Shown here piece by piece: positions 37,945 through 50,099 of a stretch of DNA of 64,000 bases. A program made the position numbers and the translations under genes. The DNA comes from Paraspadella gotoi (lineage: Eukaryota > Chaetognatha): NCBI GenBank assembly GCA_051294375.1, contig CM119265.1, positions 18,046,484 to 18,110,483 on the forward strand, written 5' to 3'. Within the stretch, counting starts at the first letter, position 1. Each line of letters begins with the position of its first letter. The notes beneath the pieces were generated by a model. That model saw only the letters and a program-made list of their open reading frames with translations. It was not told where the DNA came from and made no database searches.

Positions 37945-38640
37945 CACGCATGCGCACTCATGTGAAACAGCTGTGAAACGTGTGCAAGTTTACACACGAT
38001 TCACATGAGAGATCACGTTCAATGGCGAGCGCGGTTTACAGTTTTAAATTTTGACAGTTTGAGTCGTTTTTTTCCTGTCGTGTTGTTCGGACTGTTTTCT
38101 TCGAAGATTGTTTGCAGCGTCTCCGTCGCATCATATCCGGTCGGATGACGTCACTTTCGGTCAATGACGGCGGTAAACAGTCCGCGGATGTTGTTGTTGC
38201 CCATCTAAAGATTTGGCAAAAGAATTTTGGGGCCGTTTAGTCTTCCATAAATACTTTTCTCTTTCCTTAATGCGAGTTTTAAATTTTGAAAGCCGTAAAA
38301 AATCGTTTTATAAAAATCTATTTACGTAAATGCGTCAATATTTAAAACCGGAAATGTAGACGTCGACCATCAGAATCACCAGTGAAGCTTCCCTCCATTT
38401 CCTCCGCCGATGGTCGTCTTGAGTCGGTGATTTTCACCGGTGAGACTGCGGTGGAAGGTGAGGGTCATTGATGGTTTGGAAAGGTGAGACGGTGGCGGCG
38501 GGTGGTGGGAGAAGATGGAACCGTTTGTCCCTCGATGTGATGCGTCCTCACGACCGTCGGATCCGTGAGTGGCAGCTTTCTCACGTTGTCGTCAACTAAG
38601 GAACCAATCAGAGTTCGAAAGGAAGAACCAACTGCCCAAT
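37945..38640. promoter_or_regulatory. promoter-like region: NRF1-like, CRE, CCAAT
   Basis: GCATGCGCA (37948-37956) resembles an NRF1 half-palindrome. TGACGTCA (38146-38153) is a perfect CRE, directly followed by TTTCGG. CCAAT boxes occur at 38604 and 38634. The clustering of these motifs in a CpG-richer stretch suggests an animal promoter, but no first exon could be assigned on either strand. Confidence 0.4.
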
Positions 38641-38887
38641 CGCGGGTTTCCGTCTTCAATAGGAAGACAAAAAAAAAGTTTTATTTTTAATCTTTTGACT
38701 TTTGGAGGAGAATGAAGATGGAGAAACGGGTAAGAAGGAGTGAAGAAGAAAAAAATAAGGGTAAGGATCGGAAAAGTAAGTCGGGATTGATATTTATTGA
38801 AAAATACCGTCCAGGATAAAAGAAGGAGCCAACTAAGAATTATTAAGAGACATTCACCAAATTAACCACCATGTGTCTTATGCGACA

Positions 38888-38911
38888 TAGAGAGGGAGAG
38901 ATAAGAGGGGG

Positions 38912-38996
<85 letters not shown>
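38888..38996. repeat. GA microsatellite, interrupted
   Basis: GA run of about 109 bp. Confidence 0.96.
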
Positions 38997-38997
<1 letters not shown>

Positions 38998-39104
38998 CAT
39001 CGGTTCTCGGAAGCTACGGAAGGTAAATGTCAAAGGAGAGGGAGTTTTCAATCTCGTCTCCGTCTCGCGATCGCCGTCGCGGATTCTCTCAACTGACACT
39101 GTGC

Positions 39105-39168
39105 GGCGGTGGCGGCGGTGGCGGCGGTGGCGGCGGTGGCGGCGGTGGCGGCGGTGGCGGCTGCGGCC
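39105..39168. repeat. (GGCGGCGGT)n minisatellite, about 6 copies
   Basis: Nine-base GC-rich unit repeated in tandem; encodes poly-Gly or poly-Ala in different frames. Confidence 0.93.
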
Positions 39169-39414
39169 GAGTAAGTAACAAATTGGGAACTCGATCTACA
39201 TCGACACAAAGAGAGAAAGTTGTACAATTCTGTTGCCATGTTATCTCGCCCTCTCTCTATCTCTGTCTCTTTCTCTCTCTCACTCTCTCAGTCTAACCTC
39301 TCACTATTTTTCTGAATAAAAACAAAACAGAAAAAGATAACCTCTAGCGATGTTTTCTTCCCATCGAGAGTCTAAAATCAATGACCTTTTCATCGATTGT
39401 CAAACACACACACA

Positions 39415-39416
<2 letters not shown>

Positions 39417-39500
<84 letters not shown>

Positions 39501-39513
39501 TCTCTCTCTCTCT
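39417..39513. repeat. (CT)n microsatellite, about 40 copies
   Basis: Perfect CT run, then CTCTGTCTCTT interruptions. Confidence 0.97.
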
Positions 39514-39744
39514 TTTTATCTCATTCCTCTTTTATTGTTAATCATGATTAACTGTTGATTAAATCAGATATACGTAGAATGATGATAATCTGTAAACTGT
39601 AAGAAAGAACCCAAAAAGTTAGCCTAACGCACAAAACCCTCATTTCACTTCATAAGAAGACGTGACGGAGGGTACATTATTACGATCCTCCCTCCTCGCC
39701 ACGCCCTCCGCCCCACGCCCTCCCCCCTATATCCTTTGACTCAC

Positions 39745-39862
39745 CGGGTCTCTCTTCGTCGTCATCCCTCCTGCTCTTCCTTTGTTCCCTCGGACGAGTC
39801 TGCGGGGGGGCGCGCGCGGCCATGCCACCGCCCCGCCCCCCGGACGTAAGGGCGGCGCTCAT
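39745..39862 (-). CDS. candidate first exon, Arg-rich, unrecognised
   Basis: Minus-strand ATG at 39862 opens 39 codons (MSAALTSGGRGGGMAARAPP..., then an RKSRRDDDEERP-type charged end) and stops one base before a perfect donor, G|GTGAGT, at 39744. It lies in a CpG-rich island. Gly/Arg then acidic composition would fit a nucleic-acid-binding protein, but no family is recognised and the next exon was not located. Confidence 0.35.
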
Positions 39863-40145
39863 GTTCGCCGGCGGCGGCGCTGGCGGCGTAGCCAGTCTCG
39901 ATCCTCTCGTCGCCAACGCATCCTCTTTTCTCGATCGGAGGATTGAAAAACCCGGCGAAGTCGTCGAAAGTTTGGTTGTTTTTTTTTCTTCGCCGGAAAA
40001 TCACAATATCCCAAAACTGTTGTTGCTCTTTTATTTATTTTATTTTTTTTTTTCAAATTTTCGCGGCGTCGTCCGCCATTTTGGGTCTAGTCGATTCGTC
40101 GATTCGCGCGGGGCGGGGTGCGTTTTTCTCCTGTACTTAATATAA
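39822..40145 (+). CDS. candidate first exon or ORF, overlapping and antisense
   Basis: The plus-strand ATG at 39822 is in good context (GCGGCC before it) and opens a frame of 107 codons. The first 50 codons (MPPPRPPDVRAALMFAGGGA...) are GC-rich and protein-like; the rest is T-rich and unlikely to be coding. A donor (GAC|GTAAGG) occurs after codon 8. It is antisense to the 39745-39862 candidate; probably only one of the two is real. Confidence 0.22.
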   Translation: MPPPRPPDVRAALMFAGGGAGGVASLDPLVANASSFLDRRIEKPGEVVESLVVFFSSPENHNIPKLLLLFYLFYFFFSNFRGVVRHFGSSRFVDSRGAGCVFLLYLI

Positions 40146-40530
40146 TATCCTTGCACGATGTTTATAAAAATTGTCGGCGAAAGATTAGATATGAAATCCG
40201 TCGCGTCTCCGAAACAAGTGAAATCGACCAATCAGAACGCGACGTGGATCGCAACATGAAAAATTTAACGTCGGTAATTTGAGAATAAAAATTTGAAAGC
40301 CTATCCGAAAGGGTAAGTGACGATAGTCCTATGTACAGCAAAGAATCGGCGAGGTAAGGCTTGAAGCGAAGTAGACGAAAAATACTCCCCCAATATGGCG
40401 ACAAATAAAACACAAAAAAAAAACTGGGAAGAGAGAGAGAGCGAGAAAGACAGTCGGAGAGAGACAGAGAGAGAAATTCCGTTTTTTCGCCCGTTATCGA
40501 TATTGATATCGCATTGCGATGCAACTAAGG

Positions 40531-40531
<1 letters not shown>

Positions 40532-40611
<80 letters not shown>
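40532..40611. repeat. (CT)n microsatellite, about 40 copies
   Basis: Perfect CT run. Confidence 0.98.
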
Positions 40612-40614
<3 letters not shown>

Positions 40615-40920
40615 GTCGTCCCGGTCCAAATATGACGGAGGGAAGCGTCGGTGTTTTTTCGTCCCCTTTGCTGACGCAGCAACAAGTCCCTCGGTCGCAA
40701 GGTTGTTAATTGAATCCTTCACCTTGGCCCGTACAGTCCGGCTCGCATATCAGTCTCTCTGTCGCTCGAACAGTCGCAGCGAGGACCACGTGGCTCCAGA
40801 CGACGTAAAGCCCAGTTTTTCTTTCTTTTTTTTTCTCTCTATTTTTTAAATGTCCTTTTGTCAGTCGCCAGTCCCGCGATTCAGCCTTTCGCCGTTAGAA
40901 GAAATAATTGCTTAGTGGCG

Positions 40921-40980
40921 TGACGTCAACGATGAAACTAAAACGATTTCCGCTGCGCATGCGGGTCACCATGGAGATTA
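40921..40980. promoter_or_regulatory. promoter-like cluster: CRE, NRF1-like, partial X-box
   Basis: TGACGTCA at 40921-40928, TGCGCATGCG at 40954-40963 and GTCACCATGGAGATTAC at 40965-40981 lie within 61 bp. The first two are strong matches to CRE and NRF1 cores; the third is only a partial RFX X-box. No adjoining gene was identified. Confidence 0.4.
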
Positions 40981-41289
40981 CGACGCTAGAGTCACTTCAC
41001 GGTACAGATTTGGCGCGAGGCTGATAGAAAACATTTTTTGTTTTGAGAATTCATGGTTTTTCTCGATTTCTTGATCGTTTGATTGTTTTGAGAATCTTGA
41101 AATTTTCGTCATCGAGAGAAGTCATAAAAAGTCGTCGAATCTTGATCATTCCCTCATAAAACAAAATTACATGATTACTTAAAATTATTTATTCGTAAGT
41201 AATGTAAATGGGAGATAACGAAACGAAGAAAAAAACTGATTAAGTACTCGGAATTCCAGCAACGTCAACCAGACGATCCGTCGCTTGGC

Positions 41290-41349
<60 letters not shown>
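41290..41349. repeat. (CT)n microsatellite, about 30 copies
   Basis: Perfect CT run. Confidence 0.98.
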
Positions 41350-41352
<3 letters not shown>

Positions 41353-42839
41353 GCCGAGCGTATTGACAAACTCGTACTGACAAACGTTTTGACGTCGATG
41401 GGAATCGAGGAATCTTCTTTTTATCGCAGATATTTTGATATCGGCGTTATAAATATCAAGTCTCGAGAACGAGGCAGGATAATGAATTGAACGATGAAAC
41501 CGCTACAGTTTCCTTTTTCATTAAAATTATTAAAAAGTAAAATCAGGACTTGACAAGGCTTAAATTTCCTCGAATACAGAATAACAAGAAAACATTAGAG
41601 ATGTTCGGGATGATTCATCGACGAGCTGTCCACACCCATCTCTATTCAGTCCATTTGGTTTGTTCTTTGTCATTTCTGACGCCTTTTGCCGACAGGCGTT
41701 TGTATGAATGCATGAATCTTTTTTCTTTATTCTCTCGACACGCGTTGCTTCGAGGCAGAAGGCGAATTTTTCAATCGAAGTCTCGAATTAAGTCTTTTTC
41801 GATTTTTTTTTTTTCATTAAACGATTTGTTCGCTTTTTTTTCTTCTTCTCCGTCGATCGGTCGACGGACGTTTTCTTGTCGGTTGTTTCGTTTCAGTAAC
41901 GAATGAGGACTTTCTCGACCTCGCTTCATCGTCGTCATCGTCGTCGTCATCATCAACATCACCATCACGATGAACCCGGTCGTTTTTGCCGTCGTGCCTT
42001 CGCTTTGTTTATCACGCGTCTCCATTATATCTTGATTTGCGAAAATTAAGATATTTAACAAGAGATGTACGTGAAGCTGTGAAGGTTTGGCCGAATCGAA
42101 CCACCGACTTTTCGACGGCTCTTGGGCAATGACGGAGCTCGTCCATTGAATCGCCTAGAAAGGTGTCGGTGAAGGATGTCGGCCAGGGATGTCGGGGAAG
42201 GACGCCGGGCGTCGGGCGTCGACCGAGCACGCGCTCAAAATTCTCTGGCCGACGGTGAAATCAAACTGATGCGTCGAATCCTTTATTTCGTTTATTATAA
42301 TAAGGCCTTAGTATTAAAATAATTAAATTAATAATTAATATTAATATAATACAAATTTAAAAAAATATGAAACTTTCGAGAAGCAAACGTAGTATGTTCA
42401 TCAAAAAATTGATTAAAACAATTTGAGATCCAATGACGTGCGACGTAAATAATCGAAGAAAAAGAAAAAAAAGCAGAAAATGAAAAAAAGTTATAATCAT
42501 GAGCGAAAGAAAAGAAAATCCACGAACTAAATTTTCAATCGATGCTGCCAGTCACGATGTCTTTTCTTACTTTCACGACTCACGGTCAAAAAGTGATTTT
42601 TGTCTCCGCTTTTGGCCGACAACTAAAGCGACGTGATCGCTGTTAGAGAAAATGCATCACGCAGAAACTTTTTTATTATTTTTTTTAACGTAAAAATCTT
42701 AAAAATTTTTTTTAAAAGATCAAATATAAAGTTGTATTTTAATGATGAAATGTTTTGCTTTCGTTTCAGGGACTTTTAAAAAATTTATGTATAAGTTATA
42801 AAAAGTTTTTTCGAAGCCTGTGACCAAACGATGATAGGG

Positions 42840-42844
<5 letters not shown>
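41350..42844. other. unique sequence, no firm gene
   Basis: Mixed sequence. A short minus-strand frame beginning MDELRHCPRAVEKSVVRFGQ (about 42012-42148) is the most protein-like element but has no supporting signals. 42300-42420 is strongly AT-rich. Confidence 0.45.

Positions 42845-42896
<52 letters not shown>
42845..42896. repeat. (GA)n microsatellite, about 26 copies
   Basis: Perfect GA run. Confidence 0.98.
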
Positions 42897-42900
<4 letters not shown>

Positions 42901-43026
42901 TCTTCAACGAGGTTATGCCTATGGGCGATAATCGCCCTGGGCATATGGCGCATCACGATTGGGACTAAAAAAATAATGAGTGATGATAGAAGAAAAGACC
43001 CAACGCAATGGATTCGGATGCATCGG

Positions 43027-43100
43027 GAGTGAAGGAGTGAGAATGGGGCGGATGAAGTGAAGGAGTGAAGGAGTGAAGGAGTTAGAATGGAGCGGATGAA
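43027..43100. repeat. minisatellite with GAAGGAGT units
   Basis: A 26-bp unit (43031-43056) recurs with three changes at 43075-43100, with GTGAAGGA repeats between. Confidence 0.85.
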
Positions 43101-44387
43101 ACCAAGCCGCTAATTTCGCCAGGCGAGGTGTTGACATCAGGATCCGATCTCTCGGAATACAATCCGACTCTCGATTCTAACGAACTCGCCGATTCCTATT
43201 GAATACATTGAAAGACTCATTAAATAAAAAGTTTATGGCTTTTCTGGAGGGGGAAAATTTCGGCACTCCATGACCTTTCATTTTGAAAAACAAAATCTCT
43301 GCGGTCCTCGTTCTTGAGAACCTCGTAACGAGAGATATCATTTTATGCGAAAGTCGTTGTACATTCGTTTCGTGAAATTTCGCCCAAAATTTGTCATCGT
43401 TAATTGATGTTCGCATTAATTGCAATGACCATCGACCGGCGACCCGATACTTTCGACGAGATATTTCAAGAATGAGAGAAACAAAGAGTCACGTGGTTGG
43501 CAGAATTCGGAACATCCAGGTGCGGCTGAAGTCGAACCGAGGGATTCGACCCAGGATAAATGGCCCAAGGTCAAGAAGGGTAACGGTAATCGGACGCGGG
43601 TCAGGCAGGCTAACGGGTGATCGTATGATCAGGTGATCGGATGATCAGGTGCGGCAAGGGGGTTTTCAAACGGACATCACGACTCATCATCGCTCGTTCA
43701 TCCAACTCGGTTGAGTCAAAACGAGGCGAGTTGCCCAATTAAGGTTTCGACGCATCGGGAGTAACTCGGACGTTTGATATCGAAAAGTAAAAAATATTTT
43801 TTAAAATAAATACCGGGCCGGTCCGGGCTCTGTGCAAAAAAGAGAAGAGGAGGGGGGGGAGGTTGGTAATGCGGCCACGTGCTTGGGGGGGGAATACGAG
43901 ATCGAACGATCGAGCGATTTTTTTCCCTTTATTTTTATTTTATTGGTGAAAGGGTGAATCACTGAAGAATAAAGATGTTTATTCCCGAAGCTTTGAATGC
44001 GTGATTGGCTAGGAAGTCACGAGCCTGTGAAATTGAAGATTCACCAATTCGTCGATAACGGAAACGAAAATACGGAGATTGCAAACTTGTGAGATAAGGA
44101 ATCGGTAACGATGTAAGTATTGCATGCGACTGTAACGTGATAGAAGTTACGAGCAAGTTGGGATTTCGAACTGAAAATTATCAAATTGTATGTTATAAAT
44201 GAGAATCACAACACCGTAAATAGATAAATTTAGTTGATAATTAGTAAACTAAAGATATGGTAGCTAAATTTTGTTTAAAGTATATCTGTGAATGTTCAGT
44301 ATGAAATTTGTTTGAGTGTTCTTTCGCAAAGAGAGACTCGATCCTTTGATTCTTTTTTTGAAATATTCGCAACAATATTTTTATCTT
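43101..44387. other. unique sequence, no gene seen
   Basis: Mixed sequence; GATCAGGTGATCGGATG-type short repeats near 43617-43650. No supported coding structure. Confidence 0.5.
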
Positions 44388-44416
44388 AACTTAAGATCAG
44401 ATAATAAGAAAATCCA

Positions 44417-44491
<75 letters not shown>

Positions 44492-44560
44492 AACTTAAGA
44501 TCAGATATTAAAGAAACCATCCTCTCTCTCTCTCTCTCCTCTCTCTCTTCTCTCTCTCTG
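44388..44560. repeat. tandem duplication including a CT tract
   Basis: AACTTAAGATCAGATA plus about 20 bp and a CT tract begins at 44388 and again at 44492 (offset 104 bp). The second copy has small indels and a CT tract to about 44560. Confidence 0.88.
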
Positions 44561-44770
44561 ACGCCGATAATTTCCCCTTGGCGAGAATTCCCAACTTACT
44601 ATGATCGGAGAAATTCTAATCTCCACTACAGACATTTCGTACGTACAAGAGCATTTTACGTGTTTTAAAAATTGACTTTGAGAGTAAAGTAAATTACTTG
44701 ATTGCAGAGGTTAGATTATGAACATATTTTTTGACTAAATTTCTTTGACCTACTGATTATAAAAGAAAGA

Positions 44771-44803
<33 letters not shown>
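44771..44803. repeat. GA microsatellite
   Basis: Short GA run. Confidence 0.93.
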
Positions 44804-45494
44804 GCGTGGTGAATTATGCGTCAAAGGGCGGAGATGACGTTAAAGATCGACGTTGATGTCGACGTATCACTTCAGCCGAGTCACCGTCGGTCGTCGAGGG
44901 AGTTCACCGGGCTAAAAGATCAGACAAAGAAGAACTTTCACATGAGGTTGTATGGCGTCAATCATAATGCTTATCACAATGACCATCATAATGCTGGATA
45001 AAAAGTCTCCAGTCCAGCTCTCGTCTTCGTTTAAAATTTTAAGATATCTTAAATTTTTGTGACTTGCATGAATCACCGCGAATCACCTTCTTTTCACTAA
45101 AATCACCGCGATTCACATCTATTTTCTACGAATCACCCCGATCGACCGAATTTTGAAACCTCCGAGAGCTCGTGAGAATTGGGTCAGAGAGAATCGTCAA
45201 ATCACGAACGAAGACCGACAATTGCATAACAGTCGTCGTTGTTGTTGTAGTCAAAAAAGTGTTGCTCGCCGCTGTTTATTTTTGAAAACTGTGAAAACTA
45301 TTTCCTTTGCTTTTCAAATTATATTTAATACAATAAAAAAAATAGAGTTTTTAACTTGCGCTCAAACCTCATTAATAGATGTATCCAAAGTTGCAAACGT
45401 TGATGATGTTTTGGCAGAAATATTATGTCTGAGACTGAGTCAAATTTTCAGTTTTAAAAATTGATACCCAACCTCCAGCCACCCTCCCTGTAAC

Positions 45495-45697
45495 TCACTT
45501 CTTCCCGGCGAGTGGCTCTGCGACCTGACGAACCTCTGCGCTCGCGGACTCACGGGGCTTCGCGGGCTGCGGGGTCGCGTTTGGGGCGGCGCCCTGCCAC
45601 GCATCCCGCGTTCGCCGCTGCTGCTGAAGGTCGATGACAAGGCGCTCATCCTGGCTCGAGAAATGTAAGCGCTGACCGAAGATGTATGATGAAGAGA
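45495..45697 (-). CDS. candidate exon of a minus-strand gene, unrecognised
   Basis: After an acceptor ending CTCAG (45698-45699) this frame stays open for 66 codons to a TGA at 45495-45497; residues include SSYIFGQRLHFSSQDERLVI, then a Gln/Arg-rich and a Pro/Ala/Glu-rich part. A perfect donor, AA|GTGAGT, precedes the stop (exon end 45499), so it may be internal rather than terminal. Its start phase matches the alternative donor end of the exon at 49002-49397, so the three could belong to one gene with a 3.3 kb intron. No family recognised. Confidence 0.4.
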
Positions 45698-45731
45698 CTG
45701 AGCTCAAGGTTGACGACGTCAAATGTAACAA

Positions 45732-46749
45732 TTATCTTCAGTTTTTAGTTGCGCAACTTCTTGAAACTTTTCTCGCAGCTTGACATTGGCGACAGACTTT
45801 CATTGACAAAACCGTGACATCAAGAATGACGATCATCCTTACTCGATTTAATTTAATCATTATATTAGTTTCGAACTTTGCGTTTCCATTGCAACCGCTG
45901 TGAAGGCCACTTTTAAATACTAAATGTGATAGAAGAAAATAAATTGGGTGGGGAATTTCGAAAATGTACAATATTTATTTCGGCTTTTAAAGATAATTTA
46001 ACAGATAATAAAAAAATCTACCAATAGCAATGAGTCCTATTTTTAAAAGTCATTATCATAAAAATTTGCTACAAAATTACTCTAGTTTTCATTTTGCAAA
46101 ATTTGTATTTAATCACAAAAATATAGAAAAAAAAAGGAAGAAATCTGATTGCGAGAAGCTCGCCCAGCGAGAAAAAAAATTAAAAAAGTGAAATTGGTGA
46201 AAGAAGTGAATTTGGTGAAAGAAGACGGCGTGAAAAATCAGCGAATGATTAATGATGATGATGATCGAAGCCAGTGAGAAGACGATCTTCACGCCGGGAT
46301 TTAAATGGAGTGAAGAAACGTGATTTCTCAAAAGACGAAAACCCGTGAAAGACGCTGGCAACTTGACGGATTTTGACGACTCATTTAATGCCGATAAGAC
46401 GACGACGAAAACGACGACGAATATGAAGACGAGGGCAGAGAAAAGTCGGAGAAGATGAACGCACGTGTTACGGCAAAGAGAGAGAGAGAGAGAGAGGCAC
46501 GAGGAGAAGAGCATAGAGACGCGAGAACCCGAGACGAGAGTACAGCGACGACGAGAGTATGATTGCATTATAAGAGAGAGAGAGAGAGAGAGAGAGGCAA
46601 AATGGTGCGGCGAGGTGGAGGGGAATATGTTGATTTCTCCCACTCACTTCCAAATCACTCTCTTTCTTTTTAAGTCAATTTTTTTATGTATTACAGATTC
46701 TCCAAAAAACGCCGACTCTCAATTTCTAATAAAGGGTACATTACACAAT
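45732..46749. other. intergenic or intronic sequence, no gene seen
   Basis: AT-rich. Two short GA runs (46476-46496, 46574-46595). Confidence 0.5.
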
Positions 46750-46766
46750 CTTCTCTCTCATTCTCT

Positions 46767-46802
<36 letters not shown>

Positions 46803-46886
46803 CTCTTCTCTCTTCCTCTCTCTCTCTCTCCTCCTCTCTCTCTCTCTCTCTCTCTCTCCATCTCTCTCTCCTCTCTCTCTCTCTCC
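46750..46886. repeat. CT microsatellite, interrupted
   Basis: CT run of about 137 bp with TCTTC and CCTC interruptions. Confidence 0.95.
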
Positions 46887-48730
46887 AGAAACGGAAAAGG
46901 CGTAAACATCGGACGAGAAGGGAAGTCTAAACAAGAGAGAAGAACCCAAAGAGATTTTCATCCTTCAAAGTTTTTTTTTATTCGAATAACTTGAGATCGT
47001 TTGACGACACCGACGTCGAGTGATCGACTGTGAAAAAAAATCACTTGACGGGTAAATTCTTTTCATCTTTCGAAAAGAAAACATAAAATTAATTATTTTT
47101 TTTAACAAGTTAGGATACGCATACGGCTCAGAATTCGGATTGGATGACGATCTTATTTTAAAAGTTTATTTACTTTATCAAATAAAATTTTTAAAAAATT
47201 CGTAACAGGCCATTACGTTTTGTTGGTAAAAAAAATCAATTTAAGAAATAGGGATTGCGTATAATAAACGTACGTCAATCTTTAGATAGAAGCAAACGTT
47301 ACGTTCCGATATCATTGGGCCGAAAAATGGTTTTCGTTGTTTACGTGTTCAGTTTCTGATAAAAGCGTAAATATTATCTGCTGTTGATGCCAGAAGATGA
47401 GCTCTTTCACTCTCTCTCTATCTCTTTCTCTCTCGTGCTCGCTCGATCCCGCTTTCGCAACTGAAAAAAAAAACTTGAGGAAAAATTTTCGGAATTTTTC
47501 ACAGTTGGTCAATATTGTTGTAGTTACCAAACTTATTATATTTATATAGCTATCATCAAAACGATCTCGTTAATGGTATATTTCTTAAGGTGTTACTATT
47601 ATTATTTGTTATTTTCTTGTTTCTCTCAAGTTCCGTTTGACTTTGGTGAAGTTTAAATTTCACTCGTAATTTGAAATGTTTAAATTTGAAATCTAAGAAA
47701 TATATTTTTCATTTTATATAGAATAAAATCTCTTTTCTTAATAGATAAAAAAAGAGAATAAACATTTTTATGAAAGTCAGATTTTTACCCTGGGGTCAAA
47801 CAAATTTTCGGCCAGTTTTATCAGTTAGAAGAAAAAAAACTTCAGTTTCAATTTAAAAAAATATTGCGGGGAAAACGAATCCAGGCTTTCACTACGTTTG
47901 GCAGCCTCACACACCTTATTAACTTAATATGAAATAATTTTGTGACATCTCAGAAATTCAATTCAAATTTAATTCCATTATGTTTGGACGTGGAAGTTAA
48001 CATGTTGGCTAAAAACTCATCCTTAGACATTACTTCTCTGTGTTTTTTAAAACAGAGATGCTTATTCACTTACTCACTTCTATCGCCTCTCTCTCCTCTC
48101 CCCCCCCCTCCACGTGAATTTCACATCAAAGAGAAATATTGATGGAGTTCTGAATTTGTGAGTTGCCGACGCCGACGGCGATCAGAACCATTTTTTTTAT
48201 AAACATATACATTGAATATAGTTTCCTCGCGAACAAAAAATATAAATGGAAAATCGGCATCGCGAAGAGAAGATAAGCGATAAATTAACGCATTGTTCTC
48301 GATGTCGCGACGATGCAATTGCTGATTTTTTGTTTATAGATGTTAGTTATTGAGGTCGACGCCAGGATTAAACACGACGCGAATCCTATTCTTGAAATTA
48401 CAGATCAACTTTTGAGACAAAAGGGAAACGAAATGGTCCAAAAATATTGAATAACTCTGAACAAAGATGTTTAATAATAACAACAAAATATTTATTACCA
48501 GAAATACTAACCGTTAAATGTAATGTAATGTTCATTAAAATTATGGTACAAATCTGCTGTCAATTTTAAAATATTTTTTTTAATGTTTTTAAATAATACT
48601 AGCTTCAAAATTCAAAGAAAGAAATTGCGTGGAGGAAAAAACTTGTCGACGTCGCGCGTGTGAAACGGAAAACTCCCGAAATACCCGCGTTGAATTAGAT
48701 TCAACGGTGACTGTGTTGCACTGCGAGATG
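46887..48730. other. AT-rich sequence, no gene seen
   Basis: Largely AT-rich with no coding signal. If the gene at 45.5-50.1 kb is real, this is part of its long intron. Confidence 0.5.
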
Positions 48731-48731
48731 A

Positions 48732-48835
<104 letters not shown>

Positions 48836-48993
48836 ACTCGTGGATATCTCGTTCTCCCTCTTATCCACGAGTACATGTCGTCCTCCTCCACCTTGTTCTC
48901 GCCATCTTTCTTTTTTTTTCTCTTCTTTTCCCTTTTCAATTTTGTTGGCTTCCAAAACTCGGAAGCTCGCCGTAAAAAAAAGTGATCTCTCGC

Positions 48994-50084
48994 TCACTCA
49001 CTGTTTCTCTTCCGCCCCCGCCCCCCTCGAGCCTGCACTCTCTCTCCCTCGAACTCACCATTCTCCACTTCCCCTTCGTCCTCTTCTTCCTCTTCCCGCT
49101 CCTCCACCTCCCCGGCGTCCAACACCTCGTCGACGACGCCGGCTCCAGTGTCGACGGAGTGGCTGAAGGATTGATTGAAGGAGTGATTGCAGAGTTGGTA
49201 CGAGAATTCCTCCTTCACCGTCGAGTATTCCGAGAGCGGCGAGGTTTCCGCCACCGCCAGAGTCGCCAGCGGTGGCGCTCCCGCAGCAACAGCGCCGGCG
49301 GCGTGACGTTGCGGCGTGAAGGAGGCTGGAGTGGCCAGAGCGGATGCGAGACCCATCGTCGTTTCGAGGAGATCTCGAGGAGGAGCGGACGCGTTCGCTG
49401 CGAGGCAGAAGGTTTTGATCATTATTTGTTTACAATTGTACAATATTATTATTTCCATCCATTGCGACCACATCAATCGCAGGTTCGTCTTTCTAAGGAG
49501 AAAAATTATCTTGTTTTCTTTATGAATATACATGTACTATTGTACCTGTTGTAAAGCCTTCTTGACGAAGCTGCATGGCTTCCAATCGCGAAGATTTTCC
49601 AACAGCGACGGCCTCGGCTGCGCCGCTTTTCCTCTCCCGACGCTGCAGCGCAGTAGCGGCGCAACGCGGCGCCTCGATCTCTCCGTCGACTTCCCGAAGT
49701 TCGAACGCTTCCTGGTAAAAGACGTCGTCTTCGTCGTCGTCGTTTTCGTCGTTTTCCAAGCAGTTGGCGTCTCCCGCGACTCCTTCGGCGGCGCTAGAAC
49801 CGTCATTGAGTAACCGCCGACGTTCACGGCTCCCGTCGGTCGTCGCTGCGGCGTCGGCGGCGTCCGCCGCCTCCTGCCGCCGCGGAGAGGGGACGAATAA
49901 GGACGACGACGGCAGAGAAAATCGGGCGGGGGCCCCGGTGGTTGAAAGGTTTGAGGACGGAGGGAAGTGACGCAGCCGGGGATGGTTATGGTGAGGGTGG
50001 TGATTTGGATGGTGCGGGTGGTGCTCGAGAGGATGGTGGAGCAGGGTCTCCGAGCTGCACGACTCCAGGGTTTGCGAGGGATCG
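48994..50084 (-). CDS. probable two-exon minus-strand gene fragment, unrecognised protein
   Basis: Exons complement(49546..50084) and complement(48994..49397) join in frame across a 148-bp intron with good sites (donor CAG|GTACAA, acceptor CTGCCTCGCAG). There is no in-frame ATG near the start; a TTG begins the open frame at 50095 and an acceptor (CCGTCAG) ends at 50085, so upstream coding is expected. Visible parts in order: a His/Pro-rich segment, an Ala/Arg segment, an acidic NDENDDDEDD-type segment, an Ala/Pro-rich middle, and a Glu-rich tail with final RGRKRNSE before TGA. A perfect GTGAGT donor overlaps the stop (exon end 49002), giving an alternative continuation to 45697. No domain recognised; likely disordered and nuclear or cytosolic. 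Confidence 0.5.
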
Positions 50085-50099
50085 CTGACGGCCAAGGAA

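Noticed and set aside
43520-43565. GGGATTCGACCC-type segment resembling a tRNA T-arm
   Set aside because: No acceptor stem, anticodon arm or D-arm could be paired around it.
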